A stretch of DNA of 64,000 nt from Blautia sp. (GCA_021772055.1 JAETNR010000015.1:19924-83923), one strand, 5' to 3'. Counted from the stretch's first letter, positions 30,474 to 40,315 are shown. Notes: a model not told the origin generated them from the letters alone. Made by a program: numbers and translations.

Positions 30474-32252
30474 CTATTCTGCAATATAATATCTTCCGGT
30501 AAATGGGGGCAATTCCAATGTCCTATCTTTTTGCCCATCTTTACTCTTTTGTTTTTGGGAGGAAGTTTTGCCTCCATAACATTCCCAATTGCTGTCAAAA
30601 AGCAGCGTCAGATTCCTGCTGTCCAAAATCTCATACTCCTGCACCTGTTCAGAAAAGTTAAATACCGCCAAAATCGTCTGCGTACTGCATCTGCGTTCAA
30701 ACACATACACATTCTTTTCTTCCTGATGACAGTCAATCCACCGGAACCCATTTCTGTTGTAATCCTCTTCGGAAAGAGCAGGATTCTCCAGATAACATTG
30801 GTTCAGTTCCTTCATAAAACAATGAAAAGTATCATGAACCGGATAGTCCAGGATACACCAGTCCTGTTCCCTCCGCTCATCCCACTCCCGAAGCTGCCCG
30901 ATCTCATTTCCCATAAAATTCAGCTTTTTCCCCGGATGTGCATACATATACATATATAATGCCCTTGCCTGAGGGAATTTTCTCTCATACTCTGTGCCCA
31001 TCTTCTGCAGGATCGTCGCTTTTCCATGAACCACCTCATCATGAGAAAGAGGAAGCAGAAAATGTTCATCATAAAAATACTGCATGGAAAAAGTCAGCTT
31101 ATGGTAATTCCCGGTTCTGTACTCAGGCGGCATGGAAAAATAAGCCAGAGTATCATTCATCCATCCAAGATCCCACTTGTAATCAAATCCAAGCCCGCCT
31201 TGTTCCGCAGGTTTTGTCACGCCTACCCATGAGGAAGAGTCCTCTGCGATCAGCATCACCTCCGGTAAGCGCTGCTTCAGCCCCTGATTCATCACCTGCA
31301 GAAAGTTTATCCCTGGCTTACACTCTCCCCTTCCCACATCTCCCTGCCAGTAAATGAGATTTCCCACCGCATCCATACGAAGACCGTCAAAATGATATTC
31401 CTTCAGCCAAAAATAGGCTGCTGACTGCAAAAAGCTGCAGGTTTCTCCCCTGGAATGCATAAAGTTGCAGCTTCCCCATTCATTTACCCCAACAGCACTA
31501 TTCGGATATTCAAAAAGTGCCGTTCCGTCATAATTCCAGAGAGCATAATCATTCACTGCAAAATGCACAGGCACAAAATCAAGAAGCACACCGATTTCAT
31601 TTTGATGGCAATAATCCACAAACCGGCAAAGTCCTTTTGGGGTGCCGTACCTGGATGTTGGGCTGAAATACCCGGTTGCCTGATAGCCCCAGGAGGCATC
31701 ACAGGGGTATTCCCCAAGAGGCATAAGCTCCACATAGTTGTACCCGTTTTCCTTCAGATAGGGAACCAGAAGCTGTGCCAGCTCCTCATAGGAATACCAG
31801 CCGTCCTCCTCTTCTGTCTTCTTCCTCCAGGAACCAAAATGCAGTTCGTAAATATTCAATGGTTCCTGCATCATATCCTTTCGCTTTTTCATCCATTTCT
31901 CATCGTGAAATTCGTTTTCACTTCGGTCATAAATGATGGATGCGGAAGCAGGGCGCAGCTCCCCATAAAAGGCATAAGGATCCGCATGGTCAATAAAACT
32001 TCCGTCCTGTTTATAAATACGGTATTTATACATCATTCCCGGAAGTGCTCCCTCTATGGAGCATTCCCAGAAATTCCCGTCATAAACACGGCACATGGGC
32101 GTTTCCGTCCATCCGTTAAACTCCCCGATCACTGCAATATGCCTTGCAGAGGGAGCAAAGGTTCGAAAAACAGTTCCTCCCAAATAGACATGTGCACCCA
32201 GATACTCCTGCGCCTCAAATTCTTTTCCTGTGTAAAAATGATAAAAGTCCAT
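30474..32252 (-). CDS. glgB: 1,4-alpha-glucan branching enzyme
   Basis: A 592-residue GH13 enzyme. N-terminal CBM48 (YLGGTVFRTFAPSARHIAVI, GEFNGW), then the catalytic barrel: LDFVPVHFAVNDYAL, GLRMDAVGN (nucleophile Asp), IAEDSSSW (acid Glu), LPLSHDEVVHG (transition-state His-Asp), and a C-terminal beta domain. It adds alpha-1,6 branches to glycogen. No other glycogen gene is nearby. A divergent TetR regulator shares its promoter region. Confidence 0.92.
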   Translation of the reverse strand: MDFYHFYTGKEFEAQEYLGAHVYLGGTVFRTFAPSARHIAVIGEFNGWTETPMCRVYDGNFWECSIEGALPGMMYKYRIYKQDGSFIDHADPYAFYGELRPASASIIYDRSENEFHDEKWMKKRKDMMQEPLNIYELHFGSWRKKTEEEDGWYSYEELAQLLVPYLKENGYNYVELMPLGEYPCDASWGYQATGYFSPTSRYGTPKGLCRFVDYCHQNEIGVLLDFVPVHFAVNDYALWNYDGTALFEYPNSAVGVNEWGSCNFMHSRGETCSFLQSAAYFWLKEYHFDGLRMDAVGNLIYWQGDVGRGECKPGINFLQVMNQGLKQRLPEVMLIAEDSSSWVGVTKPAEQGGLGFDYKWDLGWMNDTLAYFSMPPEYRTGNYHKLTFSMQYFYDEHFLLPLSHDEVVHGKATILQKMGTEYERKFPQARALYMYMYAHPGKKLNFMGNEIGQLREWDERREQDWCILDYPVHDTFHCFMKELNQCYLENPALSEEDYNRNGFRWIDCHQEEKNVYVFERRCSTQTILAVFNFSEQVQEYEILDSRNLTLLFDSNWECYGGKTSSQKQKSKDGQKDRTLELPPFTGRYYIAE

Positions 32253-32347
32253 AGAGCAACCTCCAGAAAATAATAGACAACCGTCGGATTTATAATTATA
32301 ATATAAACAGTTTTGAAAAGAAAATCATCCAACACCTTACGCAAACT

Positions 32348-32361
32348 GTTGGAAAACCAAC
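32348..32361. promoter_or_regulatory. Candidate TetR operator between glgB and the regulator
   Basis: GTTGG-aaaa-CCAAC is a perfect inverted repeat 27 bases upstream of the TetR start. Two further motifs, ACAACCGTCGG (32278-32288) and ATTGTCGG (32373-32380), lie in the same divergent region. Position supports autoregulation; binding is not shown. Confidence 0.4.
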
Positions 32362-32388
32362 GATTTTCAATGATTGTCGGAGAACCCC

Positions 32389-32916
32389 ATGGATAAACGA
32401 GTACAAAAAAGCAAAAACAGTATTATCAACACCTTTTTAGAAATCAGGGCTAAAAAGCCTCTGGAAAAAATCACCGTAACAGAACTATGCAGAAAAGCCG
32501 AAATCAATAAATCTACTTTTTATGTCCACTACCATGACATTTATGATCTGTCCGATCAGTTGGAAAATGAAGTAGTGGATTCTATTCTGCAGTCTATCCG
32601 GCACCCGGAGAAGGTTTTTGAAGAACCGGAGCAGTTCACCAGCGAACTTTTTCAGGCTTATCAGGCAAAAAATTCCATGATCCGGATCCTTTTTGCAGAT
32701 ACCCGCAGTATGCTTCTGCCCCAGAAGACATCACAGGCCATCAAAGATCTCCTTTTCCGCCTCCGTCCGGAATACCAGACAGATCCGGAAAAAAATATCC
32801 GCTTCACCTATCAGATTTACGGCGGATATTATGCTTACAAGGAAAGCCAGCAGTATGACCACACCTACACGGTCTCTATCATCAGCAGTCTGACCAGACA
32901 AACCATGCAGTTATAA
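32389..32916 (+). CDS. TetR-family transcriptional regulator
   Basis: A 175-residue protein with an N-terminal TetR HTH (SIINTFLEIRAKKPLEKITV, TELCRKAEINKSTFYVHYHD, residues 8-50) and a helical ligand domain of the TetR_C_7-like kind. The ATG at 32389 has GGAG six bases upstream; a TTG five codons earlier is less likely. Divergent from glgB, so it may control that gene and itself. Confidence 0.85.
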   Translation: MDKRVQKSKNSIINTFLEIRAKKPLEKITVTELCRKAEINKSTFYVHYHDIYDLSDQLENEVVDSILQSIRHPEKVFEEPEQFTSELFQAYQAKNSMIRILFADTRSMLLPQKTSQAIKDLLFRLRPEYQTDPEKNIRFTYQIYGGYYAYKESQQYDHTYTVSIISSLTRQTMQL

Positions 32917-32951
32917 AAAATGCAGCTTCCTATTGGGAATCTGCATTTTTT
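32915..32951. terminator. Bidirectional terminator
   Basis: ATGCAG-c-TTCC-tatt-GGGAA-t-CTGCAT (32920-32946), with an A-run before and a T-run after. It lies between the convergent TetR and rseP genes. Confidence 0.8.
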
Positions 32952-32975
32952 CACCGGTTATTCTTTTGTCTTTCT

Positions 32976-34262
32976 TTAAAATATCCGAAGAATATCATGG
33001 TACATAACCACAACCATCAACATCATCAAAAACATCAGTCCCGCAAAATGAACCATTCCCTCCAGCTGGCGGTTCACAGGCTTCCTGCGGATGGCTTCCA
33101 AAATCAAAAATACCAGTCTTCCTCCATCCAGTGCCGGAAAAGGCAGAAGATTCATCACTCCCAGGTTTGCGCTAAGCAGCACTGCCATATACAACATATT
33201 CATCCATACCATCAGCATTCCCTGACTCTTGCTTTCCTCATAGGTGGTACCGATGGCATCCACCACACCCACAGGGCCGCTCAGATCCTTCACCCCAAGT
33301 CCTCCGGTAAACAGCTCCCGGAGGCTCACAAGGGTGGAACGCAGCATATATTTCACTTCCAGGGCACCGTATTTCAGCACCTCAAATCCCTCCGCCTTCA
33401 CACAGTTTCCCCGATAGGAAAAACCGGAATCTGCCGTGCGGTACTCTGCCGGAGTAATGGTCGCTTCATACTCCAGCCCGTCTCTCATATAGGTGATATC
33501 CACAGGCTCATCCGACAGAGGATGTTCCTGAATATAAGCATCATAAGCAGCGCCGTCTGCTATTTTAACACCATTGATCCCGGTGATCACATCCCCCTGT
33601 TTCACCCCTGCATCCTCCAGAGGCATTCCCTCTATCAGGGAGGTAACCTCCATACTATCTGCCGACCGGTTCAGCCCCAGAAGGTAACGCACATTTACAT
33701 CCGGCGTAAAAGAAGTCTCATATTCCTTTCCGTCACGCTCATATACAATGTGGATCACCTCATCTGCCTCCAGCTGGTTCAGATAACTGTAAAGGTATAA
33801 GTCCTTTCCAAGGTCAATATGATACCCCTGATATTCCTTGATAATATCACCGGGGCGAAGTCCTGCTGCCTCTGCCGCAGAACCCTCTTTTACCTGCATG
33901 ATCTCCGCAGGATTGTAACCCACAAATCCCACGATCAGTACAGACAGCACAAAAGCCAGGATAAAATTAAATACAGGTCCTGCTGCCACCACGGAAATCC
34001 TTCCCCACACAGGTGCCGCATTAAAGCTCCCCGGCAGCTGCTCTTCCTCCGTATCTTCTCCCAACATGGCACAGGAGCCCCCTATGGGCAAGATTTTCAC
34101 AGAATAACGAGTTCCGCCGCGAACTGTGCTCACCAGACGAGGCCCCATTCCCAGGGAAAATTCCGTCACAACGATCCCGTTTTTCTTTGCCAGAAGGAAA
34201 TGTCCCAGTTCATGTATCAGGACGATCCCACTAAATATTAAAATTGCAATAATAATCTTCAA
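32976..34262 (-). CDS. rseP: RIP metalloprotease (site-2 protease)
   Basis: A 428-residue membrane protease: HELGH zinc motif near residue 22, two PDZ-like domains (AAEAAGLRPGDIIKEYQG; EDAGVKQGDVITGINGVKIA) and NLLPFPALDGGR near the C-terminus, with the third zinc ligand Asp. It cuts membrane-bound anti-sigma factors or signal peptides. The TTG at 34262 follows AGGTGG closely; the other in-frame TTG at 34280 lies inside dxr. It ends the envelope cluster. Confidence 0.9.
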   Translation of the reverse strand: MKIIIAILIFSGIVLIHELGHFLLAKKNGIVVTEFSLGMGPRLVSTVRGGTRYSVKILPIGGSCAMLGEDTEEEQLPGSFNAAPVWGRISVVAAGPVFNFILAFVLSVLIVGFVGYNPAEIMQVKEGSAAEAAGLRPGDIIKEYQGYHIDLGKDLYLYSYLNQLEADEVIHIVYERDGKEYETSFTPDVNVRYLLGLNRSADSMEVTSLIEGMPLEDAGVKQGDVITGINGVKIADGAAYDAYIQEHPLSDEPVDITYMRDGLEYEATITPAEYRTADSGFSYRGNCVKAEGFEVLKYGALEVKYMLRSTLVSLRELFTGGLGVKDLSGPVGVVDAIGTTYEESKSQGMLMVWMNMLYMAVLLSANLGVMNLLPFPALDGGRLVFLILEAIRRKPVNRQLEGMVHFAGLMFLMMLMVVVMYHDILRIF

Positions 34263-34263
34263 T

Positions 34264-35406
34264 CTACCACCTGCTTTCAATCCAACGATAAGTCTCTTCC
34301 TCTACAGCAAGGATTTCCTCCAGACTGGGATTTTCAAATTTTGTATGTCTGCTCATAGACTGCCCGATTATTTCATAAATATCCAGAAATCCGATTTCCC
34401 GATGCAGAAATTTCTTCACGGCGAGCTCATTTGCAGCATTAAATACCGTAGGCATGGTACCTCCTGCTTTGGAAGCTTCTATTGCCATGGGAAGGCCCAG
34501 GAATGTTTCCATATCCGGCTCCTCAAAGGTAATGAACCCAAGCTTTGCAAAATCCAGACGATCTCCATCCAGATATCTTCTATGAGGATAATAAAGGGCA
34601 TACTGGATGGGCAGGCGCATATCCGGTGTCCCAAGCTGCGCCATAATTCCTCCGTCTTTAAATTCAATCATGGAATGGATCACGCTTTGGGGCTGCACCA
34701 CCACCTGAATGTGCTCCAGGTCCATGTCAAAAAGCCAGCGTGCCTCCATAACCTCCAGACCCTTATTTACCAGCGTTGCGGAATCCACTGTAATCTTCTG
34801 CCCCATCACCCAGTTAGGATGCTTCAGCGTATCCTCCAGAGTTACCCGGGAAAGTTCCTCACGTTTTCTCCCGCGGAAAGGCCCGCCGGAAGCTGTGATC
34901 AAAAGTTTATGTACCTCTTTTTTATGTTCTCCGTTCAGGGCCTGGAAAATGGCGCTGTGCTCGCTGTCCACCGGAAGGATGCGCACTCCGTATTCCTCTG
35001 CCATAGGCATAATCAGATGTCCTGCTGTTACCAGAGTTTCCTTATTGGCAAGAGCAATATCCTTTCCCGCACGAATAGCCTCCATGGTAGGACGGATTCC
35101 CAGCATCCCCACAATGGCAGTTACCAGGATCTCCGTTTCCGGCATAGCCGCCAGTTCCAGCAGTCCATCCATGCCGGAGAGAACCCTGACATCCAGATCT
35201 GAGATCCTGATCTTCAGCTCCTCCGCCGCTTTTTCATCCCAAACAGCCACCAGGCGGGGATGAAACTCCCGTGCCTGTTCTTCCAGCTTCCGGATATTTC
35301 TCCCTGCGCTGATTCCAAGCACCTCAATATCCCCATTGGCCCGGACCACGTCCAGGGTCTGTGTTCCAATGGAACCTGTAGAACCTAAAATTGCAATTTT
35401 TTTCAT
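34264..35406 (-). CDS. dxr: 1-deoxy-D-xylulose 5-phosphate reductoisomerase
   Basis: A 380-residue protein: MKKIAILGSTGSIGTQTLDV (NADPH-binding), ITASGGPFRGR, KITVDSATLVNKGLEVMEA, QPQSVIHSMIEFKDG and DMRLPIQYALYYP, the standard Dxr motifs. It makes MEP in the non-mevalonate isoprenoid pathway, feeding uppS in the same cluster. The ATG at 35406 was chosen because MKKIAILG is the conserved start. Confidence 0.96.
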   Translation of the reverse strand: MKKIAILGSTGSIGTQTLDVVRANGDIEVLGISAGRNIRKLEEQAREFHPRLVAVWDEKAAEELKIRISDLDVRVLSGMDGLLELAAMPETEILVTAIVGMLGIRPTMEAIRAGKDIALANKETLVTAGHLIMPMAEEYGVRILPVDSEHSAIFQALNGEHKKEVHKLLITASGGPFRGRKREELSRVTLEDTLKHPNWVMGQKITVDSATLVNKGLEVMEARWLFDMDLEHIQVVVQPQSVIHSMIEFKDGGIMAQLGTPDMRLPIQYALYYPHRRYLDGDRLDFAKLGFITFEEPDMETFLGLPMAIEASKAGGTMPTVFNAANELAVKKFLHREIGFLDIYEIIGQSMSRHTKFENPSLEEILAVEEETYRWIESRW

Positions 35407-35446
35407 AAGCTGCCCTTTCTTTCTTAAAAAACATCCCCTTGGATCA

Positions 35447-36241
35447 TTATATGCCAAGAACCAATTTTGCCAGATAATAAATCACAGGAGCCGTAAAAAT
35501 AACACTGTCAAACCGGTCCAGGATGCCTCCATGCCCGGGAATCAGTTTCCCGTAATCCTTAATTCCCTGGTTTCTCTTAATTGCGGAAGCGGCCAGATCA
35601 CCAACCATGGAGATCAGGGCACCGACCCCGCAGATCAGCGCATATTCTGCCATTTTTCCGTCGGTTGCCGCTGCATAAGCCGCACCCAGAAGAGCAGCTC
35701 CAAGGACACCGCCCACTGCCCCCTCCACGGATTTCTTCGGGCTTAGTACAGGTGCCATTTTATGCTTGCCGATCAGCATCCCCACACAGTATGCACATGT
35801 ATCGCAGCCCCAGGAGCAGAGGAATATCAGCCATACCAGAAATTTCCCATCCGGAAGGTTTCTGGTAAGAAGAATAAATGACAGCATCACAGCCACATAG
35901 AAAAATCCGAAATACACTGCCATCACCTGATCAGCCTTGAAGCGGGGATAGGAGAATACATATACAAACATGATCAGCACCAGTGTGGCGATCATGGCCA
36001 TCGTTCCGAACTTCTCAAAATCAACTGCTGCTGCCCCATAATAAAGAACCGCACCTGCATATCCGGCGATTTCCAGAATGGAGAACTTTTCTTCCCGCAC
36101 CTTCATGGCGCGATACAGCTCATTCATTCCGATCACGGAAATACTTAAAAGAGTAAACAAAAGTACATAGCCGCCGCTTATAATCGTAAGAAGCGCTGCA
36201 CAAACCAAAAGAATCCCGCTTAGAAGCCTGGTTTTAAACAT
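35447..36241 (-). CDS. cdsA: Phosphatidate cytidylyltransferase
   Basis: A 264-residue membrane enzyme with seven to eight spans and the C-terminal CdsA signature SMVGDLAASAIKRNQGIKDY, then GKLIPGHGGILDRFDS. It makes CDP-diacylglycerol from phosphatidate and CTP, the branch point of phospholipid synthesis. It sits between uppS and dxr, as is usual in Firmicutes. Confidence 0.95.
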   Translation of the reverse strand: MFKTRLLSGILLVCAALLTIISGGYVLLFTLLSISVIGMNELYRAMKVREEKFSILEIAGYAGAVLYYGAAAVDFEKFGTMAMIATLVLIMFVYVFSYPRFKADQVMAVYFGFFYVAVMLSFILLTRNLPDGKFLVWLIFLCSWGCDTCAYCVGMLIGKHKMAPVLSPKKSVEGAVGGVLGAALLGAAYAAATDGKMAEYALICGVGALISMVGDLAASAIKRNQGIKDYGKLIPGHGGILDRFDSVIFTAPVIYYLAKLVLGI

Positions 36242-36243
36242 TT

Positions 36244-36951
36244 TTATTCCTCCTTTACCCCGCCGTATCTGCGATCCCGTTCATTGTACTTCTCAATTGC
36301 CTTGATCAGCTCTGCTTTATGAAAATCAGGCCATGCTACATCTGTAAAATAGAATTCCGTATAGGCCATCTGCCACAGCAGAAAGTTAGAAAGCCTCTGC
36401 TCACCGCTGGTGCGGATCAGAAAATCAGGATCCGGAATTCCTACCGTATCCAGATAATTTCCGATTGTATTTTCGTCAATATCTTCCGGAGAGATCCTGC
36501 CTTCTGAAGCATCCCTGGCCATGCGGCGCATTCCTCTTACGATCTCGTCCCTGCTTCCGTAATTCAGTGCGATCTGAAAATGCAGTTCCGTATAATCCTT
36601 GGAAAACTCCTCCAGTTCCGCAATTTTCTGCTGAATATCATCATCAAATGCAGTAACGTCTCCAATGATCTTCACACGCATTTTATTCTTTTCGGAAATC
36701 TTAATACATTTCTTCAAATAGTTGCGGAAAAGCTTCATCAGCCCCTCCACTTCTTCTCTGGACCGCTTCCAGTTTTCCGTAGAAAATGCATACACTGTCA
36801 GGTATTTTACCCCCAGTTCCTTCATATCATCACAGATTGTCTCCAGATTGGCGCAGCCCTTTACATGGCCGTAGCTTCTTGGCATTCCCTTTGCCTTTGC
36901 CCAGCGGCCGTTGCCGTCCAGGATGATCGCAATATGATTCGGTACGTTCAT
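36244..36951 (-). CDS. uppS: Isoprenyl transferase (undecaprenyl diphosphate synthase)
   Basis: A 235-residue cis-prenyltransferase: IAIILDGNGRWAKAKGMPRS, YGHVKGC, LTVYAFSTENWKRS, and the end FLIRTSGEQRLSNFLLWQMA. It builds C55-PP, the carrier for peptidoglycan and teichoic acids. Two bases separate it from cdsA, so they are co-transcribed. Confidence 0.96.
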   Translation of the reverse strand: MNVPNHIAIILDGNGRWAKAKGMPRSYGHVKGCANLETICDDMKELGVKYLTVYAFSTENWKRSREEVEGLMKLFRNYLKKCIKISEKNKMRVKIIGDVTAFDDDIQQKIAELEEFSKDYTELHFQIALNYGSRDEIVRGMRRMARDASEGRISPEDIDENTIGNYLDTVGIPDPDFLIRTSGEQRLSNFLLWQMAYTEFYFTDVAWPDFHKAELIKAIEKYNERDRRYGGVKEE

Positions 36952-36997
36952 GTTTTCTCCTCTTCCCTGTTCTTTGCCTTCTTTTTGACTTTACATG

Positions 36998-37027
36998 GAA
37001 AGAGAGCCCTGTTGATGGCTCTCTTTC
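36998..37027 (-). terminator. Hairpin between frr and uppS
   Basis: GAAAGAGAGCC (36998-37008) and GGCTCTCTTTC (37017-37027), 11 bp with an 8-base loop. The following T-run is weak, so partial termination or attenuation between frr and uppS is likely. Confidence 0.6.
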
Positions 37028-37040
37028 ATATCCGTTCTCA

Positions 37041-37592
37041 TTATACGGTCAGGATTTCTTTTGATTTCTTATCAACAGCCGCATCAATGTCCTTGATATA
37101 TTTATCTGTGAGTTTCTGGACTTTGTCGCCCAGGTCCTTTATTTCATCCTCGGAAACATCCTGCTTGGACAGCTTCTTAAATGCATCATTGGCATCTCTT
37201 CGTACATTGCGGACTGCAACTTTGGCAGCTTCCCCCTTCTTCTTTACATCCTTCACAAGGTCTTTACGACGCTCTTCCGTAAGCTCCGGAAGTACCAGAC
37301 GGATGGATTTTCCGTCATTGCCGGGGTTCAGCCCAAGGTCTGAAGTTAAGATTGCTTTCTCAATTGCTTTAATGAGGCTTGATTCCCACGGCTGGATCAG
37401 GATCATACGTGCCTCCGGCACTGTAATATTGGCTACCTGCTGAAGTGGTGTGGGGGAACCGTAATAGTCTACGGTCAGCTTGTCAAGAATATGCGGGTTT
37501 GCACGTCCTGCACGGATCGTTGCAAGCTCTGCTTCAAATCCGCTTAATGTTTTTTTCATTTTGTCTTCATACTTCTGAACTCTTTCATCCAT
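37041..37592 (-). CDS. frr: Ribosome recycling factor
   Basis: A 183-residue protein: MDERVQKYEDKMKKTLSGFE, LATIRAGRANPHILDKLTV, DYYGSPTPLQQVANITVPEA, RMILIQPWE and VRNVRRDANDAFKKL. It splits post-termination ribosomes with EF-G. It follows pyrH, the usual order. Confidence 0.97.
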   Translation of the reverse strand: MDERVQKYEDKMKKTLSGFEAELATIRAGRANPHILDKLTVDYYGSPTPLQQVANITVPEARMILIQPWESSLIKAIEKAILTSDLGLNPGNDGKSIRLVLPELTEERRKDLVKDVKKKGEAAKVAVRNVRRDANDAFKKLSKQDVSEDEIKDLGDKVQKLTDKYIKDIDAAVDKKSKEILTV

Positions 37593-37658
37593 GTTTCTAA
37601 TCTCCCTCTCCTGTTTTTGCTGTATTCTATTGGGTAATGCTTTAAAACCAATCCTTCC

Positions 37659-38360
37659 TTATACAGTAACCTTCGTACCGGAGAATTTGCCGTGAACCGC
37701 ATTCACAATACTATCCTCCTCCTCCAGGCCAAACACCAGCATAGGCATTTTCTGCTCCATGCACATGATTGATGCGGTAAGATCCATTGCAGCCAGCTTC
37801 TTTGAAACCACTTCGTCGATGGTGATCTCATCGTATTTTACGGCATTCGGGTTCACCTTGGGGTCACTGTCATAAATACCGTCCACTGCCTTTGCAAGAA
37901 GGATGGCATCCGCTTCGATCTCTACTGCACGCAGTACCGTCGCTGTGTCTGTGGAGAAATAGGGATGTCCCGTTCCTCCGGCAAAAAATACAACCTTTCC
38001 TTCTGCAAAATCCTTTTCCACCTCATCCTTACAGTACAGCTTCGTAAAAGTACCACAGGCAAAAGGGGTATAGATTTCTGTCTTTAATCCCAGATAACGA
38101 CAGATATCCGAAACATAAATACAGTTCATGATCGTAGCCAGCATTCCGATCTGGTCAGCCTTATTGCGGTTGATGGTTTCACTGGTACGGCCTCTCCAGT
38201 AATTCCCCCCGCCAATGACGATTCCTACCTCAAGGCCCTCCTCTGCAATAGCGCGGATCTGCTTTCCTACGCCGATCACCGTTGCTTCATCAAACCCGGT
38301 CTTTTTTTCTCCTGCAAGAGCCTCACCGCTCAATTTCAGTAACACTCGCTTCATATCCAT
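37659..38360 (-). CDS. pyrH: UMP kinase
   Basis: A 233-residue amino-acid-kinase fold protein: RVLLKLSGEALAGEKKTGFD, GIVIGGGNYWRGRTSETINR, FAGGTGHPYFSTDTATVLRA and MDLTASIMCMEQKMPM. It phosphorylates UMP to UDP. In many Firmicutes rpsB and tsf come first; here a lipoprotein gene does instead. Confidence 0.96.
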   Translation of the reverse strand: MDMKRVLLKLSGEALAGEKKTGFDEATVIGVGKQIRAIAEEGLEVGIVIGGGNYWRGRTSETINRNKADQIGMLATIMNCIYVSDICRYLGLKTEIYTPFACGTFTKLYCKDEVEKDFAEGKVVFFAGGTGHPYFSTDTATVLRAVEIEADAILLAKAVDGIYDSDPKVNPNAVKYDEITIDEVVSKKLAAMDLTASIMCMEQKMPMLVFGLEEEDSIVNAVHGKFSGTKVTV

Positions 38361-38386
38361 AGTTTTTTACCTCAGTTTTCTATTTT

Positions 38387-39319
38387 TTACCATACACCGG
38401 ATACGATTTCGTTGCCGTCCTCGTCCACGGTGGTGGATACGGTAAACGTATCATAATAGTGATAACCGGTTTCTCCTGTTTCCGGTTCTTCCTGATAATC
38501 ACTTCCTATCGGCTCTCCGCAGACACCTATCAGCGTATCCAGCGACTGCCCGATACAGCTTTCTGCTGCCTTGATCTCGTCAGTTTTCGGAAGTTCGTCC
38601 GGGTCAGCCGGCTCCTCCGGCGCCTGTGTCACGTCCGGTGTAGGTGTGGTCTCAGGCATTTCGGTCGGCTCCGGTGTTTCCGTTTGCTCTTCATCCTCAG
38701 TATCATCCTCGGAATCCAGAAGCCCCAGTCTCTGTTTTACCTCATTCAAAGTAGAAAATTCTTTTTTACTGGTTCCGCTTAAATATTTTGCATAAGGAAT
38801 GGAAGAATCCCCTGACTCATCCATGCACAAGGTAATCTGGCTGATATTCTTCAGCGGAAGTTTTCTGAAATAGCACTCAGACCTGTCTTCCTCTGTATAA
38901 ACAATACGGATATCATAGGTAGAGACTGTATTTCCATCTTCATCTTTTTGATTGGGATCAAAGTAATAGAGGGCTTTTTCACTGTTTTTCAGGACAAATT
39001 TTCCCTGAACCAGTTCACTTCCCCACTCTTCGTCATCGTCGATCGTAGGTCTGACGTAAATTGATGCAACATCCCCGCCTGTCTGATTGATCATAATCAC
39101 CTTCGATGCGGTTGACGTCTTCTCTCCAATCACATTCTTAATATCGGAATTCTCAGACTTCTGCATTTGTACCAGGGCTCCCTGTGTCGGTGCCGATGTT
39201 GGCACAGGTGTTGCAGTTGCTGCAGGAGGCTCTGCCTTCGGTTCTTCCTTCTTGCCACAGCCGACAGCCGCCAGACTGAATGTCAGGACTGCTGCCAGCA
39301 TTACATATCTTTTTTTCAT
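38387..39319 (-). CDS. Predicted lipoprotein of unknown function
   Basis: A 310-residue protein: signal peptide with a lipobox (SLAAVGCGKKEE, Cys21), a low-complexity Pro/Thr/Ala stretch, a conserved central part (TASKVIMINQTGGDVASIYV, YDIRIVYTEEDRSECYFRKL) and a Pro/Thr/Glu linker (about 205-250). The C-terminal part begins AAESCIGQSLDTLIGVCGEP. Probably a surface-anchored protein; no known family. It sits upstream of pyrH on the same strand. Confidence 0.8.
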   Translation of the reverse strand: MKKRYVMLAAVLTFSLAAVGCGKKEEPKAEPPAATATPVPTSAPTQGALVQMQKSENSDIKNVIGEKTSTASKVIMINQTGGDVASIYVRPTIDDDEEWGSELVQGKFVLKNSEKALYYFDPNQKDEDGNTVSTYDIRIVYTEEDRSECYFRKLPLKNISQITLCMDESGDSSIPYAKYLSGTSKKEFSTLNEVKQRLGLLDSEDDTEDEEQTETPEPTEMPETTPTPDVTQAPEEPADPDELPKTDEIKAAESCIGQSLDTLIGVCGEPIGSDYQEEPETGETGYHYYDTFTVSTTVDEDGNEIVSGVW

Positions 39320-39448
39320 TTATATTCCTCCCAAACAATGGTCTCATTCACTGTCACTATTTTCATTATACAGAGTATCCTTTTCTTGTCAACAAAACTG
39401 CGGAGGATTTCATACAATTTTTAGACTTTTGGTTTCCTGTTTCCGTGT

Positions 39449-40198
39449 TCAGATCTTCGTATTCCGATACTCATTGGCCGAAATCCCCTGGATTTTCTTA
39501 AACACTCTGGAAAAATGTGCAACATCAGTGAAGCCCACCATTTCCGCTATATCTGCAATGCGGTATTCCGGTTCCTTCAAAAGCTCCCTTGCATGGGAAA
39601 TCCGGATCTGGCTCAGAATTTCCGAAAAATTCCTGCCTTCCTGTTTATTCAGAAGCTTGCTTAAGTGCCACTGGCTCACATAAGTCTTTTCTGCCACAAG
39701 ACTCAGGGAAATCTTTTCCCGGTAGTGGTCTTCCATATACTGCAGTGCATTTTTTACAATAAAACTTCCTGCAATATTATCTTCCTGCGGTTCTCTCTCA
39801 GTTTCCGGGCCCTGGGGATATTTTTTATGCAAAGTCTCCGCCATAGCCGCCACAGCCTCTTCCAGTTCTCCCATATTGGACGGCTTCAGCAAAAAGCGGG
39901 ATACCCCAAGGCGAATCGCCTGCTGGCAATAATCAAAATCCCGATACCCTGTTAAAATACTGATCTGCATATCCGGGAACTCCACTTTCAGCGCAGCGAT
40001 CATCTGCAGTCCATCCAGCCCGGGCATGGCAATATCGGAAAACAGAATATCCGGCTTCTCCCTGCGGATGATCTGAAGTCCTTCCTTTCCGTTATGCGCA
40101 CAGGCAGTCACTGTACAGTGATATTTTTCCCATGGGATCAGTCTTGTAAGTCCCTCCACAATAATCGGCTCATCATCGATGATCACTACTTTATACAT
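39449..40198 (-). CDS. Response regulator, YesN/AraC type
   Basis: A 249-residue protein: receiver domain with DD at 8-9, phosphoacceptor Asp55 (ILFSDIAMPGLDG) and LLKPS; C-terminal AraC HTH pair (LVAEKTYVSQWHLSKLLNKQ, IADIAEMVGFTDVAHFSRVF, KKIQGISANEYR). It probably works with the sensor kinase at 43477-45294 to control the transporter and phosphorylase genes. It has its own transcript: a terminator lies between it and the permease gene. Confidence 0.92.
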   Translation of the reverse strand: MYKVVIIDDEPIIVEGLTRLIPWEKYHCTVTACAHNGKEGLQIIRREKPDILFSDIAMPGLDGLQMIAALKVEFPDMQISILTGYRDFDYCQQAIRLGVSRFLLKPSNMGELEEAVAAMAETLHKKYPQGPETEREPQEDNIAGSFIVKNALQYMEDHYREKISLSLVAEKTYVSQWHLSKLLNKQEGRNFSEILSQIRISHARELLKEPEYRIADIAEMVGFTDVAHFSRVFKKIQGISANEYRNTKI

Positions 40199-40263
40199 GT
40201 GTTATCCCCCTGAATTCTTTTTTATTATACCTCTTTTTCGTTCAAAAGAAAAGGTAATGGTAT

Positions 40264-40300
40264 AAAAAAACCAGGCATCCGTCTCTTACGAATGTCTGGT
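40264..40300 (-). terminator. Terminator after the permease gene
   Basis: ACCAGACATTCGT / ACGGATGCCTGGT (40300-40288, 40282-40270, minus strand), followed by a T-run (40270-40264). It ends the transporter transcript before the response-regulator gene. Confidence 0.8.
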
Positions 40301-40315
40301 TCTCTTTTCCGGCTG